From Crotophaga sulcirostris (lineage: Eukaryota > Chordata > Aves > Cuculiformes > Crotophagidae), in assembly GCA_013397455.1 (NCBI GenBank), contig VYZB01000725.1, positions 22,123 to 86,122 on the forward strand: a DNA stretch of 64,000 nucleotides, given 5' to 3'. This document shows, piece by piece, positions 12,718 to 25,261 of this stretch. How positions within the stretch are numbered: the first letter of the stretch is position 1; each line of letters opens with the position of its first letter. The notes beneath the pieces were generated by a model. The model did no database searches. It saw nothing but the letters and a program-made list of their open reading frames with translations, and was not told where the DNA came from. Made by a program: the position numbers and the translations under genes.

Positions 12718-14440
12718 AACCAGAACTGGCAACAGTGGCAAAAATTCAAAGAAAACCAAAGAAAGATTAATACCTTCAAAAACTAGAGGAGGACACAAGC
12801 TTACCATAAATGAAGTGATTCATTACCGATCTTGGTCTTTGCAGATAGCGAAGGAAAAAAATACTTATTTGTGTGTCTCTATGGCACTGCAAAGCCCATT
12901 TCAAGCTTTAACAGAGTTTACTCATTTCTCCACCCTACCCAGGTATTTGAGTTTGCTTCCTAGTGCCGTACCATAGTACTACAACAAACCTAACAACCTA
13001 CTGTTGGTGGTTTTGTGTTGGAAAAATAGTCTGGTATCAAAAGCCAAAACTATGAAAAGACAGAGAGAAAGAAACTAACAAAACTTATCCACTCCCATAT
13101 ATGTGATGCTCGTAATGAAAAATGGCCAGCAGCTTCTATGGCTTTGCTTCTGCCTTAAATGCAGAATAGACCTGCAGAGCTGTTTAAATAATACCAGGAG
13201 ACAGGTGAGAAGCATTTATGTTTCCCCTCTGGCAGGGAGATACAGAAGAAAAACACATCAATTCCTATACTATCTTCAGATATTTGTTGCCAAGGTATGA
13301 GGGAGAAGGTTGGCATTGTTAGTGTCAGTTGTGAAAAACAGGTATTGTTTATGACTGCTAATGAAATTTTAATGCTATCTTAGCAAACAGTAAGTTTCGT
13401 ATTCTTATCTCATTACAGAATATCTGAAAATAGAGATCTAAATCTTCAAACCACCAAATACATTAGAAATCCTACTTTTTTTTAACACATGGGTGTTTAG
13501 GTTTTAGTCTTTCCTGTTACCTTTAAAGAGTTTTTGAAGATTATACAAGAGAGTCATCAAAAGCTCTCCAGGGGACCAAAGGGTAATAGAATTGTTGATG
13601 CTTGAGACTACACTCATGATGAGTTTTATCTGTACTCAGATCATTTGCTTGTCATCCTCACAATTAAAAATATTTCTAACCAGACTGGTGTAAGCCCCAA
13701 ATTTATGTTCTACATCCTTTAATTCATCCTTAGTCAACAGATCTCACTCACAGCCTTTGAAATACTGCTGTCTATGAAAAGAAATGTTAACTTTTCATTT
13801 TTCACTGTGAATAACAGAGTGACAAACATGTTCTGGTAAAATAAGAATCGACAAGACAACTTCATTCAGATCCACAAATAAATAAAGACTTTCAAAATTA
13901 AAATAAGATGGCCCGCTCTCATCCATTTTCAGATATCTGCCTGCTTGCTGAATTCTTCTACCATCAAGAAATACTGGCAAAATTATAAGACAAATTAATT
14001 CCAGTGTAATTGTTTGATTATTTGCTGATCAGAACAATTTTTGCATCTTCTGTATTTTTTACACAGAAGTAAAAAAAAAACACAACAGAAGCATATAACC
14101 AGGCTCCTTGTAACTGCTTTAACTGGAACCAGACAACTACTGCCAAGCTGCCAAAATTCTGTTGCCCCCAATTTGACTCTACAAGTGGAATTAGAAAACA
14201 ATAATGGCACTGAAATTCTGCTCACTGACATTTTTTCTTGTGTTGTGGGGCTTACTTTGATTTGCTAGGCTACACATCTGTTCACGAAGTTGTAAACGTC
14301 ACAGCTTCTTTAACATTTTTTGTCTTCATAAACAAAACCAAAGAGCCAAGTACCATGTCTCAAAATTGGACGGGAAACTTTCACCAACATTTAAAACACC
14401 ATTATTACAAGATGTCTAGGGTCAACTAATATTAATGACA

Positions 14441-14497
14441 TAAAACCCCAACAACAAACAAACCGAAACTAAACCAAAACCCAAAACCCAAACCCAC
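14441..14497. repeat. A/C-rich low-complexity tract
   Basis: AAAC/AAAACCC-type repeats. The right end has three CCC tracts and one CC tract spaced by 3-4 A. The minus strand therefore reads GGGTTTGGGTTTTGGG and then TTTTGG, a borderline G-quadruplex motif lacking a full fourth tract nearby. Confidence 0.75.
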
Positions 14498-17473
14498 TAT
14501 GCAGAAGATTGGTTTTCCCCATATACACAGAAATCAGCTGTCATTCAATACACATTTTATCAACTTTAAAATAAGCTATAATTTAGGGAGTATAGATAGG
14601 GGTATTTTTCATGCATGACTCAAAAGGTAAAATATATGAACATCAATATAACCATCACAGAGGTATCACCATCCAGTAAGTACTAGTCAGCACATGAATA
14701 GATGGGCTTTTTCCTGCTATTTTCCTTCTCTCAGGCTGGGGCAAAGTTATTGTCTTTTCCAAGCTGCCCAGCATATTTAATAGCAGTTTCTATAAAACAG
14801 GAGCTTCCTTTTTTGTACGCCTGCAGTGCTCACCACACCACAAGCTTGATCTTAATATATAAATAATAAAAGCAGAACATATTAGTTGGACGCAAAAATA
14901 CAACTCAGAAGCAAACTGCTTTTGTGAAACACACGTTCTGAGGAAATTAAAGGCACAATAAACAATCCTACTGCTGTTGGATTCTTTACTGCTTGAAGAA
15001 GAACACAGGTCGACTTCTTTTTGCTAATATTTGGGGAATCAGGAAGCAAAGGTGGAGTGTGTTTGGAAAGCTGGAGGGCTTAAATCTCGCTTTTCTACTG
15101 ACTTTGTGTGTGGGAGGAGGCAAATTGCTGCTTGAGATTGGTTTGTTTTCTTAAAAAGTTAAATCATTACCTCACAAAACCTCATGGAGATATTGTGAAG
15201 ATTAACACGAGACCCAACAGTATTCTGAGGATGAAGTAACTGACGGCGCTTACCTTCAGTAATGCAGCTTCAGCGCCTTTCAGGCAGGGCTACTCTGAGG
15301 GGAGCATCACAAAACTTCTGCAAACTACCAGTGTAACAATTTCACATAACTGTGAGGATTATTTGGATCCAGGAAAAAACAGTCGTATTTCTAATTCCTA
15401 CTCAAGCCTTCCAAATTTTCTGAACTTTTGTGTGTTGTCACCATCTAATATCCATTACATCCTAAGCAACTGCTGATCAGAATATCAGCATCATCTCAGG
15501 TGTCAACTGCGCTGAAGACGAAGTGAGGGGTTTAGGTTTATACTTTTGTACACTTCCACTGAAATGCCAAAATGCACACAAACAGGCATAAGCATAAGGT
15601 GCTGCCAACTCTAGCTAGTCAGATTACTAAACCAAAGGATACACATTCCTTTGATAAAACCAAAAAAATACTTAAAATTCAATTTAATACGTTTATTTTG
15701 TAAGTTAACTGTGAGAAAGCTTAACTCCCAATTTCTCTATTGCCATTTATCTCTTTTTTTCTGAGTGTGACAATAGATTTTGCAGCTACTGAATTTGAAT
15801 ACAGGAAAAAAAGCAAAGCTCCTTTATTTTTTTTTTTGGTATGAGACCCTAAAACCACAAACCAAATGTTATAATGAAACTGATAAGAATATGGTGAGAT
15901 AAACATTTTTTTTGAGAAAATGTAGGTGTTTCTACCAGATTTCTATAGCACAAAGATAACAACATCAGATAGCTGACAAGTTGTGGGGGAAAAAAGATGG
16001 GTTCCTTGCCGTGCACACCAAGAGTTTCTTCCCATATAACTAAAAAAGCACTTAAGAGTTTAATGCTGTTCTGCAGGACTGGACAACTGATCGCAGGCCT
16101 CTGCAACACTAATAAGATCAATGAGCTGTATCTGAATTACGTCGTAACAAGGTAAAAGCAAGCACCCTGAAAAACTCATTTTAATAATTTTTAATTGTTT
16201 GATGTGTTAAAATAAAATTGTTTAAATCTTGCTTCTACTGCAGTTGAAATTCCCGTGTACCTATGATTGACAACTTTTACGGAAAGCATGATTAAACATT
16301 AGTTTACAGGACACACAATAAAGTTAATATTTTAATTGAACTGTTTGTGGCTGAAAACCTGACCAGAGAATATTTAAGGGTAATTGCAGGAACCAGACAG
16401 GCTCAGAAAATAGCAGAAAAGCATTTTTACTACAGCCATGTATCGGCAGTGAGAACTCGGCTGAAACAAACCAGAAGAATTCTTCGGTAAACAGTTAAGT
16501 AACATTTTGTCAATATCAGAAGTATCATTTTTGATCAGTATTCGCTTTCAGACTGAAATGGCTTCAAATATCATTATTCTCAGCTTCAAGTAAAAGGCCA
16601 AATTCTGTAAGCAAGCACTTTAATGTGATCTAGTCATGCATTGTTGAAAATACAACCCAGATTGTGTCTGTCCCACCTCCTGGCTGCTAAGCACTTCAGG
16701 AAATCTAGGTGGGCTTTTCTTTGTCAATATCTGTCTGAACTGGGATCAGTTTGCAATGACAACAGAACAGACAAAGGAAGAAAACCATTAATCAATTATG
16801 ATGGTGTTGAATACATTCACCCCTTCCTACAACCACAAAAAAAACCTCCGATAGTTATAACTGCTATAGGGCTCTTTCATAAAAACTGTCACCCACAACT
16901 AACCTGAACCCTGTGTTATCAAAGCAATATTGGAAGGGGCGTTAGCACTCCGTGCATAGCGTGTAACAGTGCAAGCAAGTGTTCAGGGGTGATAAAGTTC
17001 ATATGCAACCCTCTGATTTCCTTTTGAGGACAGCAGGAAAGACACACATATTCAAACTGAAAGAGGCTTGCAAGAAGGCTGAAGAAATCATAGCTATAGA
17101 TGTGGTGTAGATTAGTTTGGAAATGAAGAAAGAGATTTATGTTTTGATTTGACCAAAGCTCTCTGTGTATATGATGTAAAATTATCATAAACCGTTCCAG
17201 CTAGATTTAGACCACGAGTAGTGGAAATACATTTACTTACTTTGACGTTATTCAATTTAGGTTGAAAGAGCCCAAGAATGACTAATACTGTGGGATTTCT
17301 ATTACACCTCTTCCCGAATGAGTCCAGGCCTACTTGAGAAACTTTTGCCCATATAGCACTGCTGGTTAAAGGTGTTATTTTTTCCTCTTTATTTTAAAAT
17401 TGTACAATACCAGCAAAAACTGTAGCAGAGGCAGTTATACCACCATGAGTGTTTTCACTTCTGTAGCTTACTG

Positions 17474-18022
17474 TATTCACAGTATCACAGTATTACAAGG
17501 TTGGAAAGGACCTTTGAGATCATCGAGTCCAACCTATAGTCTAACACTAACACCAACACCAATACCAACCCACCATCTAAACCATGGCACTATATGCCTC
17601 ATCCCATCTCCTCTTAAACACCTCTAGGGACAGCAACTCCACCATCTCCCTGGGCAGCACATTCCAACGGCCAATCACCCTTGCAGGGAAGAATTTTTTC
17701 CTAATATCAGGCCTAAACCTCCACTGATGAAGCTTGAGTCCATGTCCTCTTGTTCTGTCACTGGTCACCTGAGAGAAGAGACCAACCCCTGCCTGACTAC
17801 AACCTCCTTTTAGGTAGTTGTAGAGAGCAATAAGGTCACCCCTGAGCCTCCTCTTCTCCAGGCTAAACAGCCCCAGCTCCCTCAGTCGCTCCTCGTAGGG
17901 CTTGTGCTCTAAACCCTTCACTATCTTCGTTGCTGTCCTCTGGACACAATCCAGTATCTTGACATCGTTCTCAAACTCAGGGGCCCAGAACTGCATACAG
18001 TACTCAAGGTTTGGCCTAGCAG
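17474..18022 (-). mobile_element. CR1 LINE, 5'-truncated copy A
   Basis: The 3' end lies at the left, in an 8-bp array (ATTCACAG TATCACAG TATTACAAGG on +), the tail type used by CR1 in place of poly(A). The body runs through the 3' UTR into the C-terminal part of the pol ORF. The right edge fades after 'cagtactcaaggtttggcct', the usual CR1 sequence beyond the QFWAP motif. 5' truncation is normal for CR1, which inserts by target-primed reverse transcription from its 3' end. The reading frame is unbroken, so the insertion is fairly young. Confidence 0.95.
17577..17996 (-). pseudogene. CR1 ORF2 (pol) C-terminal fragment, open but truncated
   Basis: An open frame of 139 residues matches the C-terminal tail of CR1 pol, downstream of the reverse transcriptase core. 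Recognisable motifs in order are QFWAP near the start, [57 protein letters not shown] and [11 protein letters not shown]. The stop lies where full-length CR1 pol ends. The endonuclease and reverse transcriptase domains are absent, so the fragment is enzymatically dead. The listed start is just the first ATG in the fragment, not a native start. Confidence 0.9.
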
Positions 18023-21000
18023 AAGATGCATCATCGAAAGTAAATTTTGTTGTCTAAGTGTGGTTTATCCAGGATGGCTTTGGTAGCAAAGCTACACCAG
18101 CAAACAATTCATAATACAGATCAGTAACCTCTCTCTGCTATAGGCATTTATAGCATGCCTGTACCAAAACTGTAAGGGAGCTTCCAGTTTTACTACAGAG
18201 CACAGTTCTGGTATTTTGCAAAATTGTTTTGCAGAAGGAAATAGAGACAAACTGAGGTTTGAAATTTACAGCACTCCCATTTACCAATGGGTAAATCCAA
18301 TCTTCATGGATTAATCTGATCTAGCTCCAGCAACGTGGGGGGTTACAGAATATGATATACAGACTTATTTGAAATATCTACCAGTAGAAGAAATTGATTA
18401 CAGTCCAGAAGTGCCTATTTGTTTCTGCTGACCACAAAGAAGATCTATATAAGTAGCTGAAAAACAAATGTTTTCAATGTTGGTATCTAAAAGTCCATGA
18501 GATGAACCTCTCACAAACTGCCTGCTCCATGCTTTTACAGACCCTCACATTGGCCTCATTTCTGTCATGTCAGAGATTCACAGGCTACTATACAGGTGCA
18601 TTATAAGAAATATTTCTTTCTCTTGGTTCTACCCAAGCACCACAAGACTCACAATCTGCCACACGAAAACTAGAATCAGCAACTCAGATCATTCTGCCAT
18701 TTGGCTGAAGAAATAGACTCAAGAAACTCTGAACTATAGAAAGAAATGCTGTGCCTGTTTGCAGAATTTGAAAAGTTCTCAGTTTTAGGAAAGTTTTCAG
18801 ATTTTCTTGTGATGCCATAAACTGGTAAAAACATCTAGGAAAAAGCTGTCATTAAAAATTAGTAGTCAGCAAGGTAAAAGAGAAGCAGGAACACAGGACA
18901 GCATGTGATGATCTGGTAGCACAAACACGGCTGTTGCCACAAGGCAGGATTTGACCTTTCTTTCAGCAGAAAGATAGAGATACTATGTGTTTGCTTAGCT
19001 ATGTTTCTAGGAGCAATTCTCAAAAAAAATTAGATTGAATTTGAAAATATTAGGTTACCTATTCTACTGTAAAGTGACAGGATTGCCTAAGTGTGGTGTA
19101 ACGTCTTACTGACATTTGTATCAAATGCGTCAGAGGAAAATGAACTCCCTTCCTCCAGCCATAATACACATGGCCAGATTTGCAATTCTATGTCATATCA
19201 GCTCTAGCTTTCGAAAAGATCTCGTCATTATTAATAATCAGCAACCTTCTATTCATTATTTTTCTTAATACTTATATTTATCTATAAGCCTGAAACTAAT
19301 CACTAGAACAAGAAATGGTCTAGATTTTACCTTTTTTTTTTTTTTCCCTTGGGGTGGGGGGATGGTGGAGCAAGGAGTTGTGGTGAAGTAACAAGTACTA
19401 GTGAGTACTGGATAATCTGTGGGTTTAAAATTCAAAGTACAACAAAATCTGGGAAACAGTTGAGAAGGCTAAAACCTCAAAAAGGCAAAAGAAAATCACA
19501 ATCTGAATATACTACATATCTGATACTAAAATCAATGTGCCCTTCGTTTGAGCTTACATGTGAGAAAAAGTATAAGAGATACACAACAACTGGGGTACAT
19601 TTGTTATAGTAACTGCTGATGATTAAGCCGAGTATTTATTTCCATGTATCTGCAGCAAGGGTAGATATAAAGGTCTGCAACCATCATAAAATGAGACGTT
19701 TCCACACTGTACAAAAGCCTATAAATCTAATTGGATGAGTTACAACCAGCTACAACAATTTCACTGTTTTCAATGCGAACCAATCTGTCAGACTCTAATT
19801 CTTTATCTATGGCAAGCTTCAAAGCTCCCCCTTTTCCAAAGCCCTAATGAGAATCAAACATAGTATGTACAGGATGAAGCTGCGTTACAAGTCTAGAATG
19901 GCAATTATTTTAAATGAACTCAAAACTGGAACTTAGTGTTACTCCATGGCACCTACAGCTATATCACTTTTCTTGCTTGTATGCACCATCATAAAGCTGA
20001 ATTCACAAATATTCACCAATCTGAATGAACTACAGTCTGGTTTTTAATGATTTGGAGCTGATTTACAGAAATCATGCAAAGCTTTGAGTATTGCATGAAG
20101 AAAACTACGGCTGTTTCGAGGTAGATTAGAATTTTGGAGTTAATCTAAGTCCCAATTAAAGAAACAAACATACAGACAGCTAAGCTCAGACACAATTTCC
20201 ACACTGCCCAGAGAACCAGAAACCAGTGTTTTTTGCTGAGAGCAGCTATCGTCCTCTGGAAGCAGATTTTTAACTGTCACACACCCCCACATTTCAGCTT
20301 TGCATGCATGACATCCATATGCAATAGATGTAAGTAATCTCAGTAGCAATCTTGACCTCACACATGGAAGCACCCACATACTTCTCACACCCACAAACAC
20401 CTTCTCCCAAAAGTAATTCATGGAACATATACAACAATACTATTAAATACATTTTGAATCATTTAATGCATAACCAAAAAGTAGTGATGTGGAGAGTCGT
20501 AACTTCTGAAGTGAAACATCAGACTAACTAGAAGTAGAGCCTGATAAACTTTTGAATAGCCAAATTAAAAATATATTATATTTCGACAAAGATGGTCAAA
20601 ATCAAATACTGAAGACAGATACACAGGATTCTGACAGCACTGATTTGTTGGTTTTCAGCATGCGGTAGTACGTTATTCAATAGCGCGTTGCTGGTTCCTG
20701 GTGTTTTACATAGTAATTGGTCATGGCAGAATTTTTAGTAAGTGTGGCAGTTCCTCACAGGTTTTAAGTGTGTGCTTACATCCTCTTTAGTAGAAGGCAT
20801 GCATGAGGAAACGGGGAGCAACTGTTGCATCAGGTCTGACTGGAAGTGTAAACCAGAACCCTCCCTAGCAGCAGGCTGACAATAAGCAGTTTACTGTGTA
20901 CCAAAATGCAGCCCTCAAGAGACCACACTATTTTACTGGAAGAAAACTGCTCCAAGTAGGCTCTATGCTCCATAGCTTACACTGTTCCACAGGGTTTGCA

Positions 21001-24000
21001 TACATGATTGTTTTTCACCTACTGGTTGGCCATAATAACAATTGTATCTGTGCTGAAACAACATTCTTGGGAGATCCCTATGCATTCCATACTCAAGAGT
21101 AAAAACACAATAAACACAAAACCAACTGTACTATATATTACTCAGTTTGGACTGGAGATGCAATTTTTTGTCTCATATCCAAAGAATGACATAGTTTTTT
21201 CAACCCAAACCAGAACAAGAACTACCCAATTTTGCTGATGGGCTGGTAGTGAACTGACATTTCTGCTACTGATTTACTTCCAGTTGCCTTTCTCCCTGTA
21301 GTGGATGGGGATTGTAGGCTCCAAGTAGAATCAGTTCACTCTATGGTATAATAAAAAGATTGAAGGAACTCTATTTAAGGAAATTTAAGGTCCAGAGAAA
21401 CCCTCAACGTTTTTCAGAGACCATCTTCCCCTCCACTGTTCCCACTCATTTTATGTCATGCATGAAAAACTCGCACAAGTCTTCACTTCTACAAAGTACA
21501 GCTTAAAAATCAAACTACTGTCACAATGCAAGACGACAATCAATATTTCTATACATCACCTCATACTTATGTTCAGACTCATTCTGCCTAGAATATTGTC
21601 TTATTCAGTGCAATGGTCTTCTGAGCTAGATCACAGTCAAAGAGAGCTAAGCTTTATGGACATCTGGAACTCATCTGTTGAACCAAAGGAATATAATGAG
21701 AATGCCTGGTGAAATCTGTGAGACACCTGTTTTTCACATTCCTCTCTGCTCCCTGGAGCAAGTTGTATCAAAGGAAAACAACAATGCTTTATGAACCTCG
21801 CTGTCTCCTTTCATGTTGTCTAAGGAGATAAAGAGCAGCTCCCCAAAGCTAATGGTTATTGCACAGGCTCAATAATTGTATTTAACACGCGCATATATAT
21901 TTGTACCACAAAAGAGCTGCAAATAAAAATGCAGAAAGTTTACCTTACATGCACACGGTTACCAGGAAACTTCACACTGCCATAAGAACATAAACCCTAA
22001 TGGTTTATTTTAATTTTTCTCCCAATGGAAAACACAAATTTAAAAAAAAGAGTTCTTATAAAAATTTTCAGCTACTCAAAACATTACACTTCAATAATCT
22101 GAGCACTAAAATATATGCATAGCTATACTTTTAAGATAAATTTGTGCCATGTACGAACATCTTACCAAGACAATCATATGAAGTAGAATGCGTCAATTCT
22201 CAAAGGTCACTCAGCATTATTTTAAAGAGTCTTTCCATGACTTTCCATTAAAGTTATTTACTGTATCGGGAAACAGAAACGGGTTACCCAAGGCATTATG
22301 TGCACAGGCAGTGTGGTTTTGTGTTTTTCCATGCTGATGTGTGACAGAATGGGTGGTTGGGGAAAACATCAACTATCAAGCTAAAAGCATTTTCATACTC
22401 AAGGTGACTGTTATCAATCTACTTGTATAAAGAAATTTACTATGATATTTATAATTTAATAAAGGGATATGTGTTTGCTCTCATTACCTAATTACTATTA
22501 TTTGGTTTATTTTTATTAGCAATCAGAGGCAGGAAAAAAAAATGAAAATCACCACTTGCTGTGCTTCCTCACATCCTGAGAGTGTGTGAACTATGGGCTT
22601 GCTACAGAAGCCCATTTGAACCAATATACTGTAAGTCAGGTTGTCTTGTTTTCCAGCTTGCAGAAACTGGTAGTGCTCTGCACCAGTTGAAGGATTTGTA
22701 CTCAGGGTACAGGTACAAGGACAGTCATTAATTCTTGGTGGTACTTCCCTTTCCTTCACTGTATATTTCCAATGCAATAACAACCAAATCGATTATTGAG
22801 AAGGTCCTTTTTTAAGCCAGTGACTAGCTTCTTCATGGCAAAAAGGTACTTCACCTGAAATCAAGTACTACAGTTTACTTGCTTTTCTCTTCTGAAAACT
22901 ACGTGCAGCATAATTCAAAGCCGTTTTAAAGAGCCTTCAACCACACAACACAACATCCTCATGCTCAGTCACTCAACAGGAACAATGTTTATGAAAGAAC
23001 TTCCAAAGGTTCCAAGAAATCTCTTCTATTCAATAACAACCCGGGCTCTCTCGCAGTTTATCCACTTTGTACGCCTGCCCTGTAAACTCAACATGCCACT
23101 TGTTCCTTAATGAGTGTCCTCAGGAATATTTTCATCACACACAAAATAACGCTGCCTGAAACAAGTGGTGATAACATTATGTTCAGATTGTTTATAGCAT
23201 TACAAGAAATGCACAGCATGATTTGGCTTTCATCCAGATGCATTTAACTGCAGAATCCTCAACAGGCTTTTGTTTCTGTCCTGTTTTTCACCCATTGAGG
23301 AGAACAGATGAAGTTCTCTGACCAATAAACTTACTAGTGGTATTTAATTAGTTTGCACTTTAACTGGGAACTGAGGGTGCTGGCACACAAATACATCCTC
23401 ACACATCAGCTTACCGTAGTGTCTTTGAGTGCACTCACAACCTCTTGCAAACATGTTTAAGAGATTTTTAACACAAAAGACTACACTAAACCTACTTTTC
23501 TTCCAACTGAGGTATATACCTATAAAGCATTTGCTGAAGGCCACATACCTTCTGACCAGTTTTTATCTGTAGCTGGTTTCTCCACTAAAAATGCTGAGAG
23601 GATACTTTTCCTGTAGTGCAACCTTAATTCACCACAGGTGTGAACAAAAGACTAGCATTCCTTCTAAATCTCACACACATGGTAACTTAATGTTAAAGTG
23701 AGATCATGTTTATTCACCAAAATGAGTGTCAGGGTAAAACCATCAGCCTTTACTAGAATTGCGTCAGCTTGCATCAGTATCTCATGTTGGCCAACATTCT
23801 GCTACGATATTTTCAAAGACAAGGAAATAAGCATGAATTTCAATTCTGACCAGCACTCTACTAGGTCTCAGTATTGACATGGAGTTTTGTATTTGCTATG
23901 TACTATCACTATTTATTTCTAATAGAAACAGTGGCATCATTTCAGCATGAAAATATACAGCAGTTCAGCCAAATAGAAAAGACACTGCCCTCTGATTACA

Positions 24001-24246
24001 GCTCGGGAAATGAAAAAAAGTGACTCAGTTCAACTAAAAATTTTAAGCAGTGTAACAGGCTGAAATGTAATCACATTTACAGTAAAACTAACTTGCACTT
24101 AAAAGCAGAACTAGGATGGATACCATTTAGAAATAAGTCAATGGTAAAATAATTTCAAAAGGAATTCCAGCCACTCCAGCCAGCCAGTCAGCTTCACTTG
24201 AGACCTCAGCTGAATTCCCTCTATGCAAACACACGTCGCATGGGCA
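18023..24246. other. AT-rich non-coding span
   Basis: No transposon or gene recognised. It holds a T14 run at 19332-19345 followed by a G-rich patch (GGGG T GGGGGG at 19351-19361) that falls one tract short of a canonical quadruplex. A short CCAG-type repetition lies at about 24165-24190, just before the + strand CR1. Open stretches are below about 95 codons and unrecognised. Confidence 0.65.
19332..19345. repeat. T14 homopolymer
   Basis: Run of 14 T, followed by CCC and a G-rich patch. No minus-strand retroposon body ending here was recognised. Confidence 0.9.
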
Positions 24247-25261
24247 ATACGAGTTAGAGACGTGCACATACGCAGGGGGCTATGATCTTACTGCAAGCAC
24301 AGATACATGGAGTGTAGGAATGGCAGAATACAGGCTCTGTAGGATAGACAGGCAGGGCAGACAAGGAGGGGTTGTCGCCCTCTGTGTCAATGACCAGCTG
24401 GAGTGCATGGAGCTCCACCTGGGGACGGATAAGGTGCCAACCAGGAGCCTATGGGTCAGGATCAAAGGGAGGGCAGGGAGGAGTGACATTACCATTATGG
24501 TGGGGGTCTGCTACAATCCACCAGACCAGGAACAGTGAGCAGGTGGGGCCCTCTATAGACAGACAGATGCAGCCTTGTATTTGCAAGCCCTGGTCCTCAT
24601 GGGGAACTTCAACCACGCTGATATCTGGTGGTGGGTCAACATAGCAGGGCATAAGCAATCCAAAACGTTCCTGGAATGAATTGATGACAACTTCCTTCTT
24701 GAAGTGATAGAAGAGCTGTCAAGGAGAGGTGCAATGCTGGGCCTTGTTCTCACCAACAAGGAAGGGCTGGTGGGGAATGTGAAGCTCAAGGGCAGCCTTG
24801 GCTGCAGTGACCATTGGTAGAGTTCAAGATCTTTAAGGCAGCAAGGAACGCACACAGCAAGTTCACTATCCTGGAGTTTAGGAGAACAGACTTTGGTCTC
24901 TTCAGGGACCTGCTTGGTAGAGTACCATGGGATGATGCCCTGGGGGAAGAGGGGCCCAAGAAAGCTCCAAGCTCAGAAGCAATGCACCCCAACAAAGAGG
25001 AAGTCAGGCAAAAAAACCAGGAGGCCCGCCTAGATTAACAAGAAACTCCTGGACCATCAAACACAAAAAGGAAGTCTACAGAGGGTGGAAGCAAGGACAG
25101 GTAGCCTGGGAGGAATACAGAGAAATTGTCCAAGCAGCCAGGGATCAGGTTAGGAAAGCTAACCCTGATAGAATTAAATCTAGCCACAGACATTGAGGGC
25201 AACAAGAAAAGCTTCTACAGGTATGGAGCATGTCCAGAAGAGGCCCACGAAGATGATCAGA
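24247..25261 (+). mobile_element. Old CR1 LINE fragment with internal deletion, copy E
   Basis: The + strand runs from within the CR1 endonuclease (sequence like ELETVH...GYDLT, then RLCRIDRQGRQGG) to the linker before the reverse transcriptase (NKKSFYRY at about 25201-25222). At about 25223-25225 it jumps straight to the far-downstream C-terminal segment (nucleotides equivalent to LERVQ-RATKMIR in other copies) and then breaks off. The whole reverse transcriptase is missing. The element lacks both its 5' part and the CR1 3' end. Loss of the 3' end cannot come from ordinary 5' truncation, so a later deletion or breakage is implied. Stops and frameshifts show it is older than copies A-D. Confidence 0.9.
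24303..25261 (+). pseudogene. CR1 pol endonuclease region, degenerate
   Basis: Pieces of the APE-type endonuclease and following linker can be read across two frames. They include VALCVNDQLECMELHLG, VGVCYNPPDQEQ (then an in-frame stop at about 24536), LMGNFNHADIW, GLVLTNKEGLVGNVKLKGS, GCSDH, then after a frameshift at about 24811 [17 protein letters not shown], and further on [18 protein letters not shown]. Where CR1 endonucleases usually have GDFN this copy has GNFN, so a conserved acidic residue is lost. The SDH triad histidine is still visible. In-frame stops and the missing reverse transcriptase make it inactive. Confidence 0.88.

Larger units (their letters stand above)
9641..17473. other. 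AT-rich non-coding span
   Basis: No transposon, RNA gene or coding gene recognised. It holds a minus-strand G-quadruplex motif at 12687-12717 and an A/C-rich low-complexity tract at 14441-14497. Open stretches reach only about 90 codons and have no recognisable protein character. Confidence 0.65.

Noticed and set aside
19351..19370. G-rich patch as a fourth G-quadruplex motif
   Set aside because: Only two tracts of three or more G (GGGG and GGGGGG). The rest are GG, so the canonical rule is not met.
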